The notes beneath the pieces were generated by a model that was given only the letters and a program-made list of their open reading frames with translations, was not told the DNA's origin and made no database searches. From Mytilus californianus (taxonomy: Eukaryota > Mollusca > Bivalvia > Mytilida > Mytilidae), in assembly GCF_021869535.1 (NCBI RefSeq), contig NW_026262712.1, positions 69,720,100 through 69,784,099 on the forward strand: a DNA stretch of 64,000 nt, given 5' to 3'. Of the stretch, positions 1-11,079 are shown piece after piece. The translations under genes and the position numbers were made by a program. How positions within the stretch are numbered: the first letter of the stretch is position 1; each line of letters opens with the position of its first letter.

Positions 1-1288
1 GGTGTATATAAATGTATCAACAGGAAACAGGATGATTAATAATGGAAAGAAAACACCAATGATGTTTGTAGATATAGAATCAGTGAACAGGTTTAATGAA
101 AAAGTCAACGATGATTACACAAAAGTCTTTATTCCATTTTTCGCTTCATTATTGAGTATGCCAACTAATAGGTAATATTTCATAATTTCATTTTAAAACT
201 GTACAATATAAAATAAAAACACAAAATATAACTAAATATTATACATACAGAAGTTAGTTTCATTGATATATATTCTTAACAATCTTATTATTAGCATCAA
301 AAGGTGATTACTGTTTTATTTTATTGATTTCGGTAATTTTTGTTGTTGGGTTGATGTCTTATTATCGTATATCTCAAATCAGGGTTTATTCAAATATTTA
401 TATATATATATAGAATTTCTCTTTCACAATTAGTAAGCATTACAAGGCAATAGGTCACTTTCGAGTTATGTCCTTCACCGTACAAGTTCGTCAATAATGT
501 GCGCCTTTAAAGACGCCATTTACCAGATAGAGGGGATCACCTGTATCCATGCACTGTTAAAGTTCACCAAGCGTCTTCGTTGTCGTCATTGTGCAGGATA
601 AACTAGAAATGTTTTTGTTCCGAAGGTACTTCATCACAATTCCCTAATGACAGCAGTGTTGATTATCAATTATAAGAATTTGATTTGCCGAATGATTCGT
701 GCAATGTAGCATCATATTTTTTAACCGCTCGCTCAACATAGGAAGGAAGTGACGATGCCCCTAAACGCAGGATTGATGTTCATGGAAATTGACGGAAATG
801 CAACGAACTCGAAAGTGGTCTTTTCACTAATTAAACTTTGCTAAATTTAGCCAGAGAAACCCACCCGATTAATAAGTGCAAACACACAATGTTAGATGAA
901 TGTCAGGAAATCTACGGGATCAAAACTTAAACTGAAAAGTATATTAGTTCCCAGTTTCCAAATATGCTAAAACATCCGAATAACGAGCCGGATTTAAAAA
1001 TGCTTCATGTATTTTCTTCGTACGGGCAAAGAAGCTCTCTGAGTTTATACATGTTTATGTGTTCTTTGTTTAAAAATTTTAACCTGTCATACATATTAGC
1101 ATAAGTCTCTCAGTAGACATGTTCATAATAAAATAAACTAATTATCAGTTTATTTGTTTTGTGAATAAGTTTTCTTTTCTTTCAGAATTGTTATAAAATA
1201 TCATGATGCGACAGTTTCCGATTTTGGAGTCATTAGACAAGCACCAGAATTCAAGCACGCTGAACATTATTTAGCATTGAAGGAATAA
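1..1288 (+). CDS. MIF-family protein, last two coding exons (5' end outside window)
   Basis: Two exons read through a GT-AG intron. Exon 1..171 (codons from base 2) ends before GT at 172, and exon 1186..1288 follows a pyrimidine-rich AG acceptor and ends at TAA 1286-1288. The joined frame encodes about 90 residues with the family pattern: a strand, then MINNGKKTPMMF where MIF has its M-x-F-G-G turn, then a helix (YTKVFIPFFASLLSM), PTNRIVIKYHD where MIF has PDRVYINYYD, and DFGV where MIF has NVGW. The intron is phase 2 inside the Arg codon of that motif, the same place and phase as human MIF intron 2. MIF and D-dopachrome tautomerase are small secreted trimeric cytokine/tautomerases. The catalytic N-terminal Pro would lie in an exon before the window. 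The CxxC motif of human MIF is replaced, and the C-terminus is about a dozen residues longer than usual. Intron 172-1185 contains no other gene; an inverted repeat is listed separately. Confidence 0.8.
451..821. repeat. Short inverted repeat inside the MIF-like intron
   Basis: A 15-base word around 451-466 (GGTCACTTTCGAGTT) returns in inverted form around 807-821 (AACTCGAAAGTGGTC), about 370 bases apart, like the termini of a small MITE. No target-site duplication was established. Confidence 0.3.
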
Positions 1289-2179
1289 TCATTCATATGT
1301 CTCAATGTTAATTTGTGTTCCTACTTTTTACAGGACTATATTTTACTATAATGTTTTCAAAAAAGTATATAATTACATATGTTTTTACACATTATGAAAT
1401 GTTTGGTTATTTGAACTGATTTAAAGGTTACAACGTCTTTATCTTTGCAATTTTATCCAACAGGATAGGACTGGCTATTGTGATATATCATCAACATATG
1501 TTCCTGTTACCAAAAACCATAAAGACAAAGATAAAACAATATTCGAGAGAGATGTTGGGTTTATAAGAAAGAGACAAACATACTGAACATTATGAATTGC
1601 TATCTTAGACTAATATTAATGTTTCTTGTGGTCTTTTTCTATGACCTTTGAACACCTTTTTTATATGTATTTTTCGGTACAACATGGAAAATTGATAAAC
1701 AATCTATCAGTACACAGAATGAAAATATATAGCGTTTACTCCTGTAAAAAACATCTATTTTATCGAGACCTTTTCTATATAGCCGATAATTCCATTTAAA
1801 CATGGTAACAGAAGAGACAAAATATGGCACCGCCTAACAAAAATGTTTCGAAATATTCTTGTATGACATTAATAAGATTGCATGTTTTAATATGTTGATC
1901 AAAAATATTGTTTATTTTGATTTGATTAGAAAGAGTATGGCTTAAACTGGTAACTTTTATTCAATTATCAAATTTAAAATTAAACATATGACCAATATGA
2001 AACCCCTGTGACCCCGTGAGTTCTTATTAGACCTTTCAAATGATCAAAAGTATAATAATCTACTTAGTACTTACTCGGGAATATATCTGTAATGTTTTTT
2101 CCTTTCATAAACATGTTGTTGAACGCTCAACCCTCACTTTCTTGGAGCAGTGGTGAAATAGCACAACATAAGAATAAAT
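1289..2179. other. AT-rich intergenic sequence
   Basis: Stop codons in every frame; no exon with convincing splice sites and no repeat that I recognise. Presumably the 3' UTR and downstream flank of the MIF-like gene. A (TA)-rich or AATAAA-like context is frequent but not diagnostic. Confidence 0.4.
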
Positions 2180-2400
2180 TGTAAAAATCAGTAGGAAACG
2201 GCTAAACTCATCAGATCAAAATGAAACGCAACAAAAAGAAAAAAGAAAAGACAAGAATACAAAAATGACAGAATGCATAAAAACGACGAAAAGCCAAACA
2301 ACTGTACACAAATCACAACATATAGATTAAAGACAGAGCAATACGAACCCCACCACAAAACCGGGGGTGAGCTTATTTGCACCTGATGAGTCATTGCCTT
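2180..2400. repeat. Interspersed mussel-type repeat fragment
   Basis: A purine-rich stretch beginning with a GTAAAAATCAG-like word and running through 'ggctaaactcatcagat' resembles an interspersed repeat that I associate with mussel genomes. It has no coding capacity of its own; an apparent minus-strand reading frame here is just the complement of an A-rich strand. Confidence 0.35.
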
Positions 2401-2499
2401 TTAATTAAACTTCTTTTTTTTTATCCGTTCTTGGCAAAAACTGTAGTCGATAGAGAGAAACTTTTAAAGAGCTTAATTTATCGGCAAATTCAGATGTAC

Positions 2500-2690
2500 A
2501 AATAAGTTGACATAACAGAAGAAGTCCACAACTCTTTTTAAAGATATTGCTATTGAATGGCTATTTTTCACCAATCTTTGCATATTTTATATTACTTTGA
2601 GAATGTAAGTAGATGGAGAAAAAGTGTAAACAGCAAAACTGACGAGCAAGATAAGATCTATTTATCGGCGAAGATACTTAAATCTTTATG
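2500..2690 (-). repeat. Degenerate fragment of the 154-162-bp tandem-core repeat family (type P4)
   Basis: The complement contains the family words for 'AGATCTTATCTTGC' followed by a Val/Tyr-poor AT-rich spacer, as in the long copies at 39290-40240 and 26760-27832. Heavily diverged. Confidence 0.35.
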
Positions 2691-2924
2691 CGTATCAACT
2701 TTTTTGTTAGTTTTACTGCCCTAAATAATTTTTGATTAATCAAGAATTCTCGACAAAAGTCAGGGAATTATTAATAAGCAGTTTAAAACAAATTTGAACA
2801 ATTGCCGTTATATAATTGTTAATGCAGTTGTACGAAATTTTCGGTGTTGTCTCTCCTCTTTGCTATGATATTCACAACAATATAAATGTAAGCAAGTAAT
2901 GTTTTGATTCGTAAGCGATAAAAA

Positions 2925-3420
2925 GAATAAAGATATGTGGTATGATTGCAAATGAGACACCTCTTCATCGTAGACCAAAAGACGTAGAAATAAACAACTG
3001 AAGGTAAACGTAGGCCTTCAACAATCAACAAAACCCGAACCGCATGGTAAGCTATAAAAGGTCCCAAAATTACTAATGTAACACAATTCATACGAGAAAA
3101 AACTAACCTTCTGATTTATGCACTAAACAACAAACGAAAACCAAATATGATACAGTTTACAGCAACAAACAACCACCACTGAATAACTGGTTTCTGACTA
3201 GGGAAAAGCTAATATAGAATGTGGCGGGGTTAAATATGTTTGCTTGCACCAAACACCAAACCAAACTCTCCCTAGCAATGGACAGTGGTGTAACAGTATA
3301 TTATACAAACAAATTATAACAAACAGTTTAAAACGTGCTAATATTCATTTATATTTTTTAAGTTTATTTTGTTCTTATGTCGTACTGTTACACCACTGTC
3401 CCATGTTAGTGGAACCTTGA
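2925..3420 (+). repeat. Interspersed repeat R1 (mussel-type), with short inverted end
   Basis: Starts near 'tgtggtatgattgcaaatg' and continues through a 'cttcaacaatcaacaaa' word to 'ggcggggttaaatatg'. The same order of words occurs at 44565-44800 (+), and inverted at 45395-45670 and 62640-63030, which defines a dispersed repeat. Bases 3282-3298 (ACAGTGGTGTAACAGTA) recur exactly inverted at 3383-3399, so the end can fold back on itself. Confidence 0.6.
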
Positions 3421-3560
3421 GTAATTCCTAAATTTAGGTATCGACAGATTGTAGGACCGTAAATGTACATATGTGTACAACAATGATACTTAGTTGGGTT
3501 GAAATTTATTGGTAACAAAATCTATATTTAGCTCGATAAACACAACATTTAAAGATCTAA
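3421..3560. other. Flank with no gene
   Basis: AT-rich sequence between the R1 repeat and the Penelope-like relic. Nothing recognisable. Confidence 0.3.
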
Positions 3561-4860
3561 TTACAGTGCTGAATTGGTAACCTCATCCTTTAAGTTTTTT
3601 TAAAGATCAATAAGTTTACCCAGATCGTATCTAAATTTATGGACTCGGTTAAAAACATCACCGTACAAATAAGGATGTGCTAACCTGTTTTTAATAAATT
3701 TTCTACAGGTACAGCCGAATTTCCCAATCTTTTTCTTTATGCATGCATCAGCCGGCCTTTAAATTCACACTCAGTAAATATATCACAATCGGGTATAGAA
3801 CACAATCGTTAATATTACAGATTAGACAATTACACTGGTATCTAAAATTTCGAGACCGCGAACACATGTCGTAATGAGTTGAGACACTGACACATCTTAA
3901 CGGTATACCAATTTGTGATGGTGACCGTAACACTAAACTGTTTAGGAGCAGTTTTTGTATAAAGAGCACATCCCTAGTATTGAAGTCCATATAGTATGAA
4001 CATGCACGAGCGTACCGTGTTAACTGAGATATTTGAACGTCATACGATGGATCAGCTGGGTATGTTACTGCAGAGAAAAGTTAAGTTTCGATCATCACGT
4101 TTACGTTTATTCTAGTTTAAAGTCGTCCATCTTTGTCCGTATCGAGAAAAAGTTCACGATATAAAGCAGATCTTCTATTTTCGGTTGTATCCTTACTTTC
4201 AATTTCAGTGGTAAATATTAGATGAAAGTACTCTCTGAAATGTGGGTTTCTGAGTTTCATCGATATATCTGAAATTGAAATTAAGGAACTTTGCACGATG
4301 CTTTTTCTTTGAGTCTTTGAGAAGGTTGTGTATGCATTCTGCTTCATATAAGTACAAAAGCAAATTGGCCAATTGTGGTGTCCAATTTGTACCCATTGGA
4401 ATACCGACTGTCTGCTGAAATATCATTCCACCAAATTTAACAAATATGTTGTCGATTAAACAGTTCAATTTGATGGTATAATCCTCGGTGTATTTGTTCT
4501 GGAAATCAGTGTGGTTCTTCACAAATTCAGATTGTTTTATGACGTAAAACAAGGAATTTGTATCTACGTTTCCCATTTTTGCTGAACAAGCTCTGTTAAA
4601 TGAAATGATGTAGTCGATATTTCAATTGAACATTGGGACTAGTAATGAGCTTTGCAGAATTGTAAAGATTTTAATTAAAGTTTGGAGTGGATCTTTAGAA
4701 CATACTCATCATAGATACCAGGATTAAAACTAGAATTTGTAGGAAACCACATCTTATTGACACGACTGGTTGAATAAACCTCGTCATAATACTTCTAAAA
4801 GCCATCTCTTATTGTTGATAGAATGGTGGTAAGAACGTTAGAAAGATGTAAAGTCGACAT
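3561..4860 (-). pseudogene. Penelope-like reverse transcriptase, decayed copy
   Basis: Read on the minus strand, this is one RT protein broken by frameshifts and stops. Near 4860-4720 is a segment containing STIRDGF and VNKMWFPTNSS. At 4576-4205 comes the RT core with DNIFVKFGG and GIPMGTNWTPQLANLLLY (the GIPMGTN-x-x-P motif of this RT group) and FRYIDE where the catalytic YxDD should be (second Asp lost). At 4347-4117 follow YFHLIF and ESKDTTENRRS. A C-terminal tail with HPYLYGDVFNRVHKFRYD ends at the stop 3561-3563. The group is related to Penelope-like elements, which copy RNA into DNA by target priming. At least three frameshifts and several stops make it inactive. It differs clearly from the RT at 6346-8769, so it belongs to another lineage. 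Confidence 0.75.
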
Positions 4861-4874
4861 GTTGACGACCCGGC

Positions 4875-5430
4875 TATATATGTTACAGTGAATTTGTAAA
4901 ATCAGGGATTTTATAAAACCACTGAAAATATTGCTAGGGATTTTGTAAAATCCCTGATTACAAATTTAAACTTGATATTAGAAATGTATTTTTCTTTATA
5001 CAAATGAACCAATGATCTAAAAAGTGGCGAAAGTATAGAATTAAATTGAGAATGGAAATGGGGAATGTGTCAAAGAGACAACAACCCGACCATAGAGCAG
5101 ACAACAGCCGAAGGCCATCAATGGGTCTTCAATGCAGCGAGAAACTCCCGCACCCGGAGGCGTCCTACAGCTGGCCCCTAAACAAATATGTATACTAGTT
5201 CAGTGATAATGGACGTCATACTAAACTCCAAATTATACACAAGAAACTAAAATTAAAATGATACAAGACTAACAAAGGCCAGAGGCTCCTGACTTGGGAC
5301 AGGCGCAAAAATGCGGCGGGGTTAAACATGTTTTTTGAGATCTCAACCCTCCCCCTATACCTCTAGCCAATGTAGAAAAAACAAACGTAAAACAGTACGC
5401 ACAGTAAAACTCAGTTTAAGAGAATGTATA
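4875..5430 (+). repeat. Left inverted arm of the Penelope-like element
   Basis: Pairs with 9022-9672. From outside in: the terminal word, two near-palindromes (4902-4925 and 4935-4957, of the type TAGGGATTTTGTAAAATCCC), an AT-rich spacer, then the conserved block 5039-5400 that includes 'gtcaaagagacaacaaccc', 'gcacccggaggcg' and 'tagccaatgtagaaaa'. Similarity to the right arm fades after about 5430. Confidence 0.8.
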
Positions 5431-6345
5431 AGACAATATCTGAGATATGACCAAAGCAAGAAATGCAAGTACAATACAAAGTATTTTACCTACACATATC
5501 TGTTGTCTTTTTATTTACTATTATCATTTTGTGGATATAAGTTTTATAGGCTGCAAATTAATAATATTTATGAGTTTGAACGTCCCTTTGGTATCTTCCG
5601 TTTCTCTTTTCAGTATTTTCGGGGGATCCCCCACCCCTCGGCTTGAGTGCAGCTTCGATGCGCATATGAATTCGCCTAACAAATATCCGTTGCAGAGCTA
5701 CGCATCTGTGTGTTTTCTTTTCAACGGTTAATACTAGTACTTTTCCATTTATGTAATTGATGTTAAGAAACAATAAGGTTAAACAAACCAAATTTTGTAA
5801 AAATGCACGACCAAAACATTAAAGCGTTCTAGACCTTATTCGCTTTTTATTTATCAATTTTTATGTTACAATAAGATACTCTCGTCCTGGAATGCATGTA
5901 ACATTTGCCACTGGATCACATAGTCTAAACCAATCATTTTTTTACTCTTTCTATGTGTGTTTTTCTCCTCATATAAATGCAAACATGACTGCAATCACTC
6001 CAATTATATTTGATTTTAAAATTTGATATAATTTGTTTATACTATAAACTTTAACTCAGTTTCGCAAAGAAATCATAAGAGTTTATTTTGTCTTCTTTCT
6101 TTGGCTTTTTAGCAATAAGTTTTGGAATTTCTTCATATTTTTCATGGTTCCATATGTTACATTTTAAATCATCCCTCAATTATTTGAAGTAACATTTGTG
6201 TGTAAGTTTGCGCTTCATTTAAAGACAAATACGCCTGTGCCATTTTCTCTAGTATGTCAGTTGTTTGATGAAAATTGCTTACTTAGTATAAATATAAAAG
6301 GCTAAATTACAGACAGTCTACCCTCTCGGTCTTATTGATAATATC
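5431..6345 (+). other. Leader between left arm and RT frame
   Basis: About 900 bases without a credible gene. Bases 5565-5620 contain a 'tgaacgtccctttggtatctt' type word shared with 44455-44520, which links this leader to other dispersed relics. Possibly the 5' UTR of the Penelope-like element; no promoter motif is clear. Confidence 0.4.
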
Positions 6346-8769
6346 ATGGGAATTGGTAATATATCAAGAACCGATTCTGTTAACATTTTGGATATAGTTT
6401 CTAAAACTGTTCGTAAAAACAGTTCTCATGGTCGTAGAAAAAATCGCAATCAAAGAAAATTTCGGACCAATCATACCAATATTTCGGACCTAATTTCTAT
6501 TTCAAAAAACAACGGCAGACATTATCTGTTAACAAAGCTCTGTTCATTACCGGTTAATAAGTTAGATAAAATTTTAGAGGATTGCAACACAATTTCATAT
6601 AGCAGTCCAAAGTATGAAATCGTTCAAATTATAATGGCATATTGTTATTCTAAACTGTTTCCCAAAATTGATCGCCCTGAAGATCATAAAAAACAGTTTA
6701 ATAAAATAAAGTATGTCAATAAAGGTTTTGATTTTGTAAATATTGCCGGTATTTTTAACGACCATTCTGTTAAAGAACAAATTCCGGGATATTTTGATAA
6801 TACTGAGCTCCCTCTTATTTGTTATATTTACAAGAAATCTACCCGGAAATTTGTGTTTAATTATAGCCAATTGTGTAAAGATGTTAATATCAGTGAAAAT
6901 ACACCTACTTCATGTAATTGTAGTAATTCAGAATACATTTATGGACCCATTTCCCATGTTATAACAGGAGATCTTAACATCGTTCAAGACCGAGAGTTAA
7001 AATCATTCCTCAGTAAAGGAACTAAATATCGTCCCCCGTCAATTATTAATTGGAATGAGTGTCGTAATATCATCCACGACTCACTCCTTACTTACTGTTT
7101 GAAATGGATAAAACGGGAAAAAGCTGACAAAAAATCTTTGGACTCTTTTTTTTATTCAGTAATGAACATAGTTGATATACGTATTCAACATTTTAAAGAA
7201 CATTTTACTCTTAACAATAACCACAATAAACCTATTTCTCGTATCAAACATAAACTAAAAGAACTAGCAAAGGAATTTGTTTTTGTCCCGGCCGATAAAG
7301 CTGCTAATAATATTATTATTGTTTGACGTAAATTTTACATTGAGGTTCTGAAAAAAGAAATCACCAATTCACCAACATTCCAACTGACTCCATTTTCAGA
7401 AAACGACATCTGTAACAAACATTAACTTTTAGCTACCGCTTTACAAGCAGAACCAAATACAATGAAAGTCCCAACTATGTATTGGCTTCCGAAGCTACAC
7501 AAAACACCTTACAAATATAGATTCATTTCGTCTTCAAGCCATTGTTCCACTACTAAATTGTCTATTCTTCTTACCAGTACACTTGGTACAATCAAAAACC
7601 TGATAATAAATTGTTCAAATTAGGCCTTCGAAAATAGTGGAATTAATTACTTTTGGAGTGTCAAGAACTCGTTGGAAGTACTTGATAAATTACATGCATA
7701 TATTGGTGATTTTGAATCTGTTCAAAGTTTTGATTTTTCTACCCTATATACCACATTGCCTCACATTCTCATTAAGAAAAAAATCACACACCTAATTAAA
7801 TACGCATTTAAAAAGTCAGAATGTGAATATATATGTTCAAACTCTTTTAGGTCATTTTTTAGTAGCAATAAACAAAAAAACTATGTCAATTGGACATGCT
7901 TTGATACTATATATGCCCTTGAATTTTTACTAGATAACATTTTTGTTCGCTTTGGAGATTCCGTATATCGTCAGGTTATCGGAATTCCAATGGGGACTAA
8001 CTGTGCACCACTTATTGCGGACCTTTTTTTGTATTACTATGAGTTACAATTTATGACAAAAAACAGCAAAGACCCATCGAAACAACATCTGATACACAAA
8101 TTTAATAATACTTTTAGATATTTGGATGATATTTTGGCTCTCAATAATGACGACTTCAGTATGTATACTAAAGAAATTTATCCTGTTGAACTTACTTTAA
8201 ATAAAGCTAATACTAACAATGACCACTGTCCTTTCCTCGATCTTGATATCTATATCATTAATGGAAAGCTTAATACTAAAATATATGATAAAAGAGATGA
8301 TTTTTCATTTCCTATCGTTAATTATCCATTTTTAGATGATGACGTTCCCTTGTCACCATCTTACGGTGTTAATATATCTCAACTTGTGCGATTCACTCGT
8401 GTATGTAACAATGTTTTAAATTTTAACGAGAGAAATTTATGTATTACTGAAACATTATTACACCAGGGTTTTTGATATCACAAACTAGTCAAAACATTTA
8501 CTAAATTTTATCATCGGTATAAGGACATCATTCGTAAATATAGCTCAACATGCAGACTTCTTATACGTTCAGCTATTTCACATCCAATTTTTTATGGAAA
8601 TATTCTTTATAAAGCACAAAAATGTCAGTATTCACCTCTGAAGCTAACAAAACCTTTAAATAGACTTATTAAGAAGGGGTATAGTTACGATACTGTTGTC
8701 AGGTCATTAAAGATTGCATATTTTGGCGTTAATATTGATTCACTTATAGGGTCTTTGCATCGGCACTAA
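6346..8769 (+). pseudogene. Penelope-like reverse transcriptase with four in-frame stops
   Basis: One continuous frame of 807 codons, from ATG 6346 to TAA 8767-8769, interrupted only by stops at 7324 (TGA), 7423 (TAA), 7621 (TAG) and 8473 (TGA), with no frameshift. The N-terminal part (to about residue 300) is basic, with a Cys-rich CNCSNSEY segment, then GDLNIVQDRELKSFL and KYRPPS. FVFVPADKAANNIIIV matches the Penelope DK-x-x-x-x-VVV region. RT motifs follow: WLPKLHKTPYKYRFI; FDFSTLYTTLPH with the first catalytic Asp; GIPMGTNCAPLIADLF; FRYLDDILAL with the YxDD pair intact; and FLDLDIYI. The tail contains YDKRDDFSFPIVNYPF and ends in SLHRH. There is no GIY-YIG endonuclease after the RT. Catalytic residues are intact, so inactivation was by point mutation and is probably recent. 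The Penelope assignment rests on motif order. Confidence 0.8.
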
Positions 8770-9021
8770 ACACATTTATTTAAATACCAGTTGTTGGCAT
8801 GACACGGGTTATGTTCTTCTCATATATGTTATGATGGTATGATACTAAACCCCTAACGGGAAGGATTGTGCCTGATATTCATATGATGAAGACATAATCT
8901 TTCAATCAGTTTAATTGAAGTCTGGAGCTGGCATGTCAGTTACCTGCTAGTAGTCTGTTGTTATTTATGTATTATTGTCATTTTTTTTATTTTCTTTGGT
9001 TACATCTTCTGACATCAGACT
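8770..9021 (+). other. 3' region between RT stop and right arm
   Basis: Non-coding tail of the Penelope-like element, containing 'ctaacgggaaggattgtgc' and 'gaagtctggagctggcatg', then a T-rich stretch leading into the right arm. No terminator or poly(A) signal stands out. Confidence 0.4.
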
Positions 9022-9672
9022 CGGACTTCTCTTGAACTGAATTTTAATGTGCGTATTGTTATGCGTTTACTTTTCTACATTGGCTAGAGGTATAGGGGGA
9101 GGGTTGAGATCTCATAAACATGTTTAACCCCGCCGCATTTTTGCGCCTGTCCCAAGACAGGAGCGTCTAGCCTTTGTTAGTCTTGTATTATTTTTAATTT
9201 TAGTTTCTTGTGTACAATTTGGAGTTTAGTATGGCGTTCATTATCACTGAACTAGTATATATATTTGTTTAGGGGCCAGCTGAAGGACGCCTCCGGGTAC
9301 GGGAATTTCTCGCTGCATTGAAGACCTGTAGGTGACCTTCTGCTGTTGTCTGTTCTATGGTCGGGTTGTTGTCTCTTTGACACATTCCCCATTTCCATTC
9401 TCAATTTTAAATTAACCTCAAACTTGTTGAGTGTATCTGCTTTTTTTTAATGAATTCTTTTATAAAAAACAATTATTTTTTTTTTCAAATTTATTGAATT
9501 TAATCAGGGATCTGTAGAAAAGATCTTAGTTTTTTCAGTGATTTTGTAAAATCCCTAGTCAAAATCAGTGATTTTATAAAATCACTAGTCAGTTTAGTGA
9601 TTATAAAAAATCCCTGAAATTTCAGAGAATTTACAAAATCCCTGATTTTACAAATTCATTGTAACATATATA
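9022..9672 (-). repeat. Right inverted arm of the Penelope-like element, with palindrome array
   Basis: Inverted counterpart of 4875-5430. Its outer part holds four near-palindromes spaced about 27-31 bases apart: 9535-9557, 9566-9588, 9593-9616 and 9620-9644, each of the type CAGTGATTTTGTAAAATCCC. The left arm carries only two, so the array length differs between the ends. Ends with the complement of TATATATGTTACA. Confidence 0.8.
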
Positions 9673-10639
9673 TCGTTTTTTATAAGGATTTTTGTGAAGT
9701 TTAGGTATTCAGTATGAAAATTATAGATTTTCATCGTCCTGTTTTATATTAATACCAAAAAAGAAAGACAAACGGAGTTGTGAATTTCTGAAATCTCGTA
9801 TTTCATGAATGATGTAGGGGTATATACATTGTGTATGTGATTCCTAGTTTTGCTGCTAAACGCGTTTCTGGTACTAGACTATGCAAAATTATATATCTGG
9901 TATCTTTGATAAGTTTTGGTGATTATTCGAACTTTTAGTCTAGATTGTCCTTTTACCTTCTCCGAGGTAGATTTTAGAATCACAATTACATTAGCAACAT
10001 GTCAATTCACTTAAATATATGTCTGAAATTGTCGATTTGAACTTGAAACTATGATTGAGAATTATCTTATCGTTAAATATGTCTTGAATTTACGATTACG
10101 GCAGATTTTAGTTTAAGTTCGAATTGCTACTTCTTGTCATTTTTATGCTCCGAACACCTTTTAGTTGACATTAGTGATTAGATAAATCATCTTACTCATC
10201 AAATTTTATTATTTTTTTAGCTGCAAAAAAAAAACAAAAAACATAATTTATTAAGTAAAACGAATTGTCAGGATGCATGACCACCCTCAGCCTACTTTTT
10301 TTAAGATTTCTAAGATTTCAAATGTGAAAACAGATATTTAAAAGTTTGAATTTTAGAAAAAAAACTTATTACAATCTTCTTCTTTTTTTTTGGATTGACT
10401 ATATTTCCATGTATATTTTTGGAGAAAACAATCGTTTTGACATTTTAAAGATATTTCTTGATTGAAAATATTTGTTACTTTTGGAGGACGTGATTTTCAA
10501 CACCCAATGGTGTGAAACCACTGTTCTCATCCTCTTGCAAACTTGTTCCTTTTTTATATGAGACTGAATGAATACAGAAACTCCTTAGGAAGAATGCAAA
10601 GAAGCTATCATCATCCCTTAACTTTACTTTCCGCAAAAG
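9673..10639. other. AT-rich intergenic sequence
   Basis: No open frame with homology I can name. Contains homopolymer A and T runs (around 10216-10245 and 10355-10390). Nothing further supported. Confidence 0.35.
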
Positions 10640-10822
10640 GATATAAAAGATAAAGTTAATGAAATTGAAAATAGAAACGAGGAATGTGTCACAGAGACAA
10701 CAACCCGACCAAATAGCAGAAAACAGCCCAAGGCCACCAATGGGTCATCAACACAGCGAGAAAATCCCGCACCCGGAGGCGTTCTTCAGCTGGCCCCTAT
10801 ACAAACATGTGTACTAGTTTAG
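10640..10822 (+). repeat. Solo fragment of the Penelope-like terminal arm
   Basis: Same order of words as the conserved block of the left arm at 5039-5200: 'gaatgtgtcacagagacaac', 'aacccgacc', 'gcacccggaggcg', 'cagctggcccct', then 'tactagttt'. It lacks the RT and the second arm. Confidence 0.75.
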
Positions 10823-11079
10823 AGAAAATAAGTCTGCATCATATCTTTACTTAGATTTTGAAATTGACATCTAGGGTCGAAATAAATACAGCTTCCCACA
10901 TGTGAACTTTCCATTTCTTTGTAGCAAGATTCTATCGGCGCCTCCATATGGAGTATATCCCAATTGATCCTTTATTCCAGAGCTTGCATTGTCTATCATG
11001 ATTTCCTCGATAAAGGGTTGCTGCTTACAAGAAAGCTATTAAACCCAGAATTTCAAGTGATAAAGTTGAAATAATCTCC
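10823..11079. other. Flank with no gene
   Basis: No recognisable feature between the arm fragment and the 3' relic of a Penelope-like element. Confidence 0.3.

Larger units (their letters stand above)
4875..9672 (+). mobile_element. Penelope-like element bounded by long inverted arms
   Basis: A ~4.8-kb unit: left arm 4875-5430, a ~0.9-kb leader, the RT reading frame 6346-8769, a ~250-bp tail, and right arm 9022-9672, which is the left arm inverted. The outermost bases match (TATATATGTTACA on the left, its complement on the right), followed on both sides by TGAATTTGTAAAATCAGG. Penelope-like elements are known to carry terminal pseudo-LTRs in direct or inverted orientation, so the arms are probably the element's own ends. 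A nested insertion between two unrelated repeats is less likely because the two arms end at the same word. No clear target-site duplication was found. Fragments of the arm at 10640-10822 and 43965-44045 show that the family is multicopy. Confidence 0.7.
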
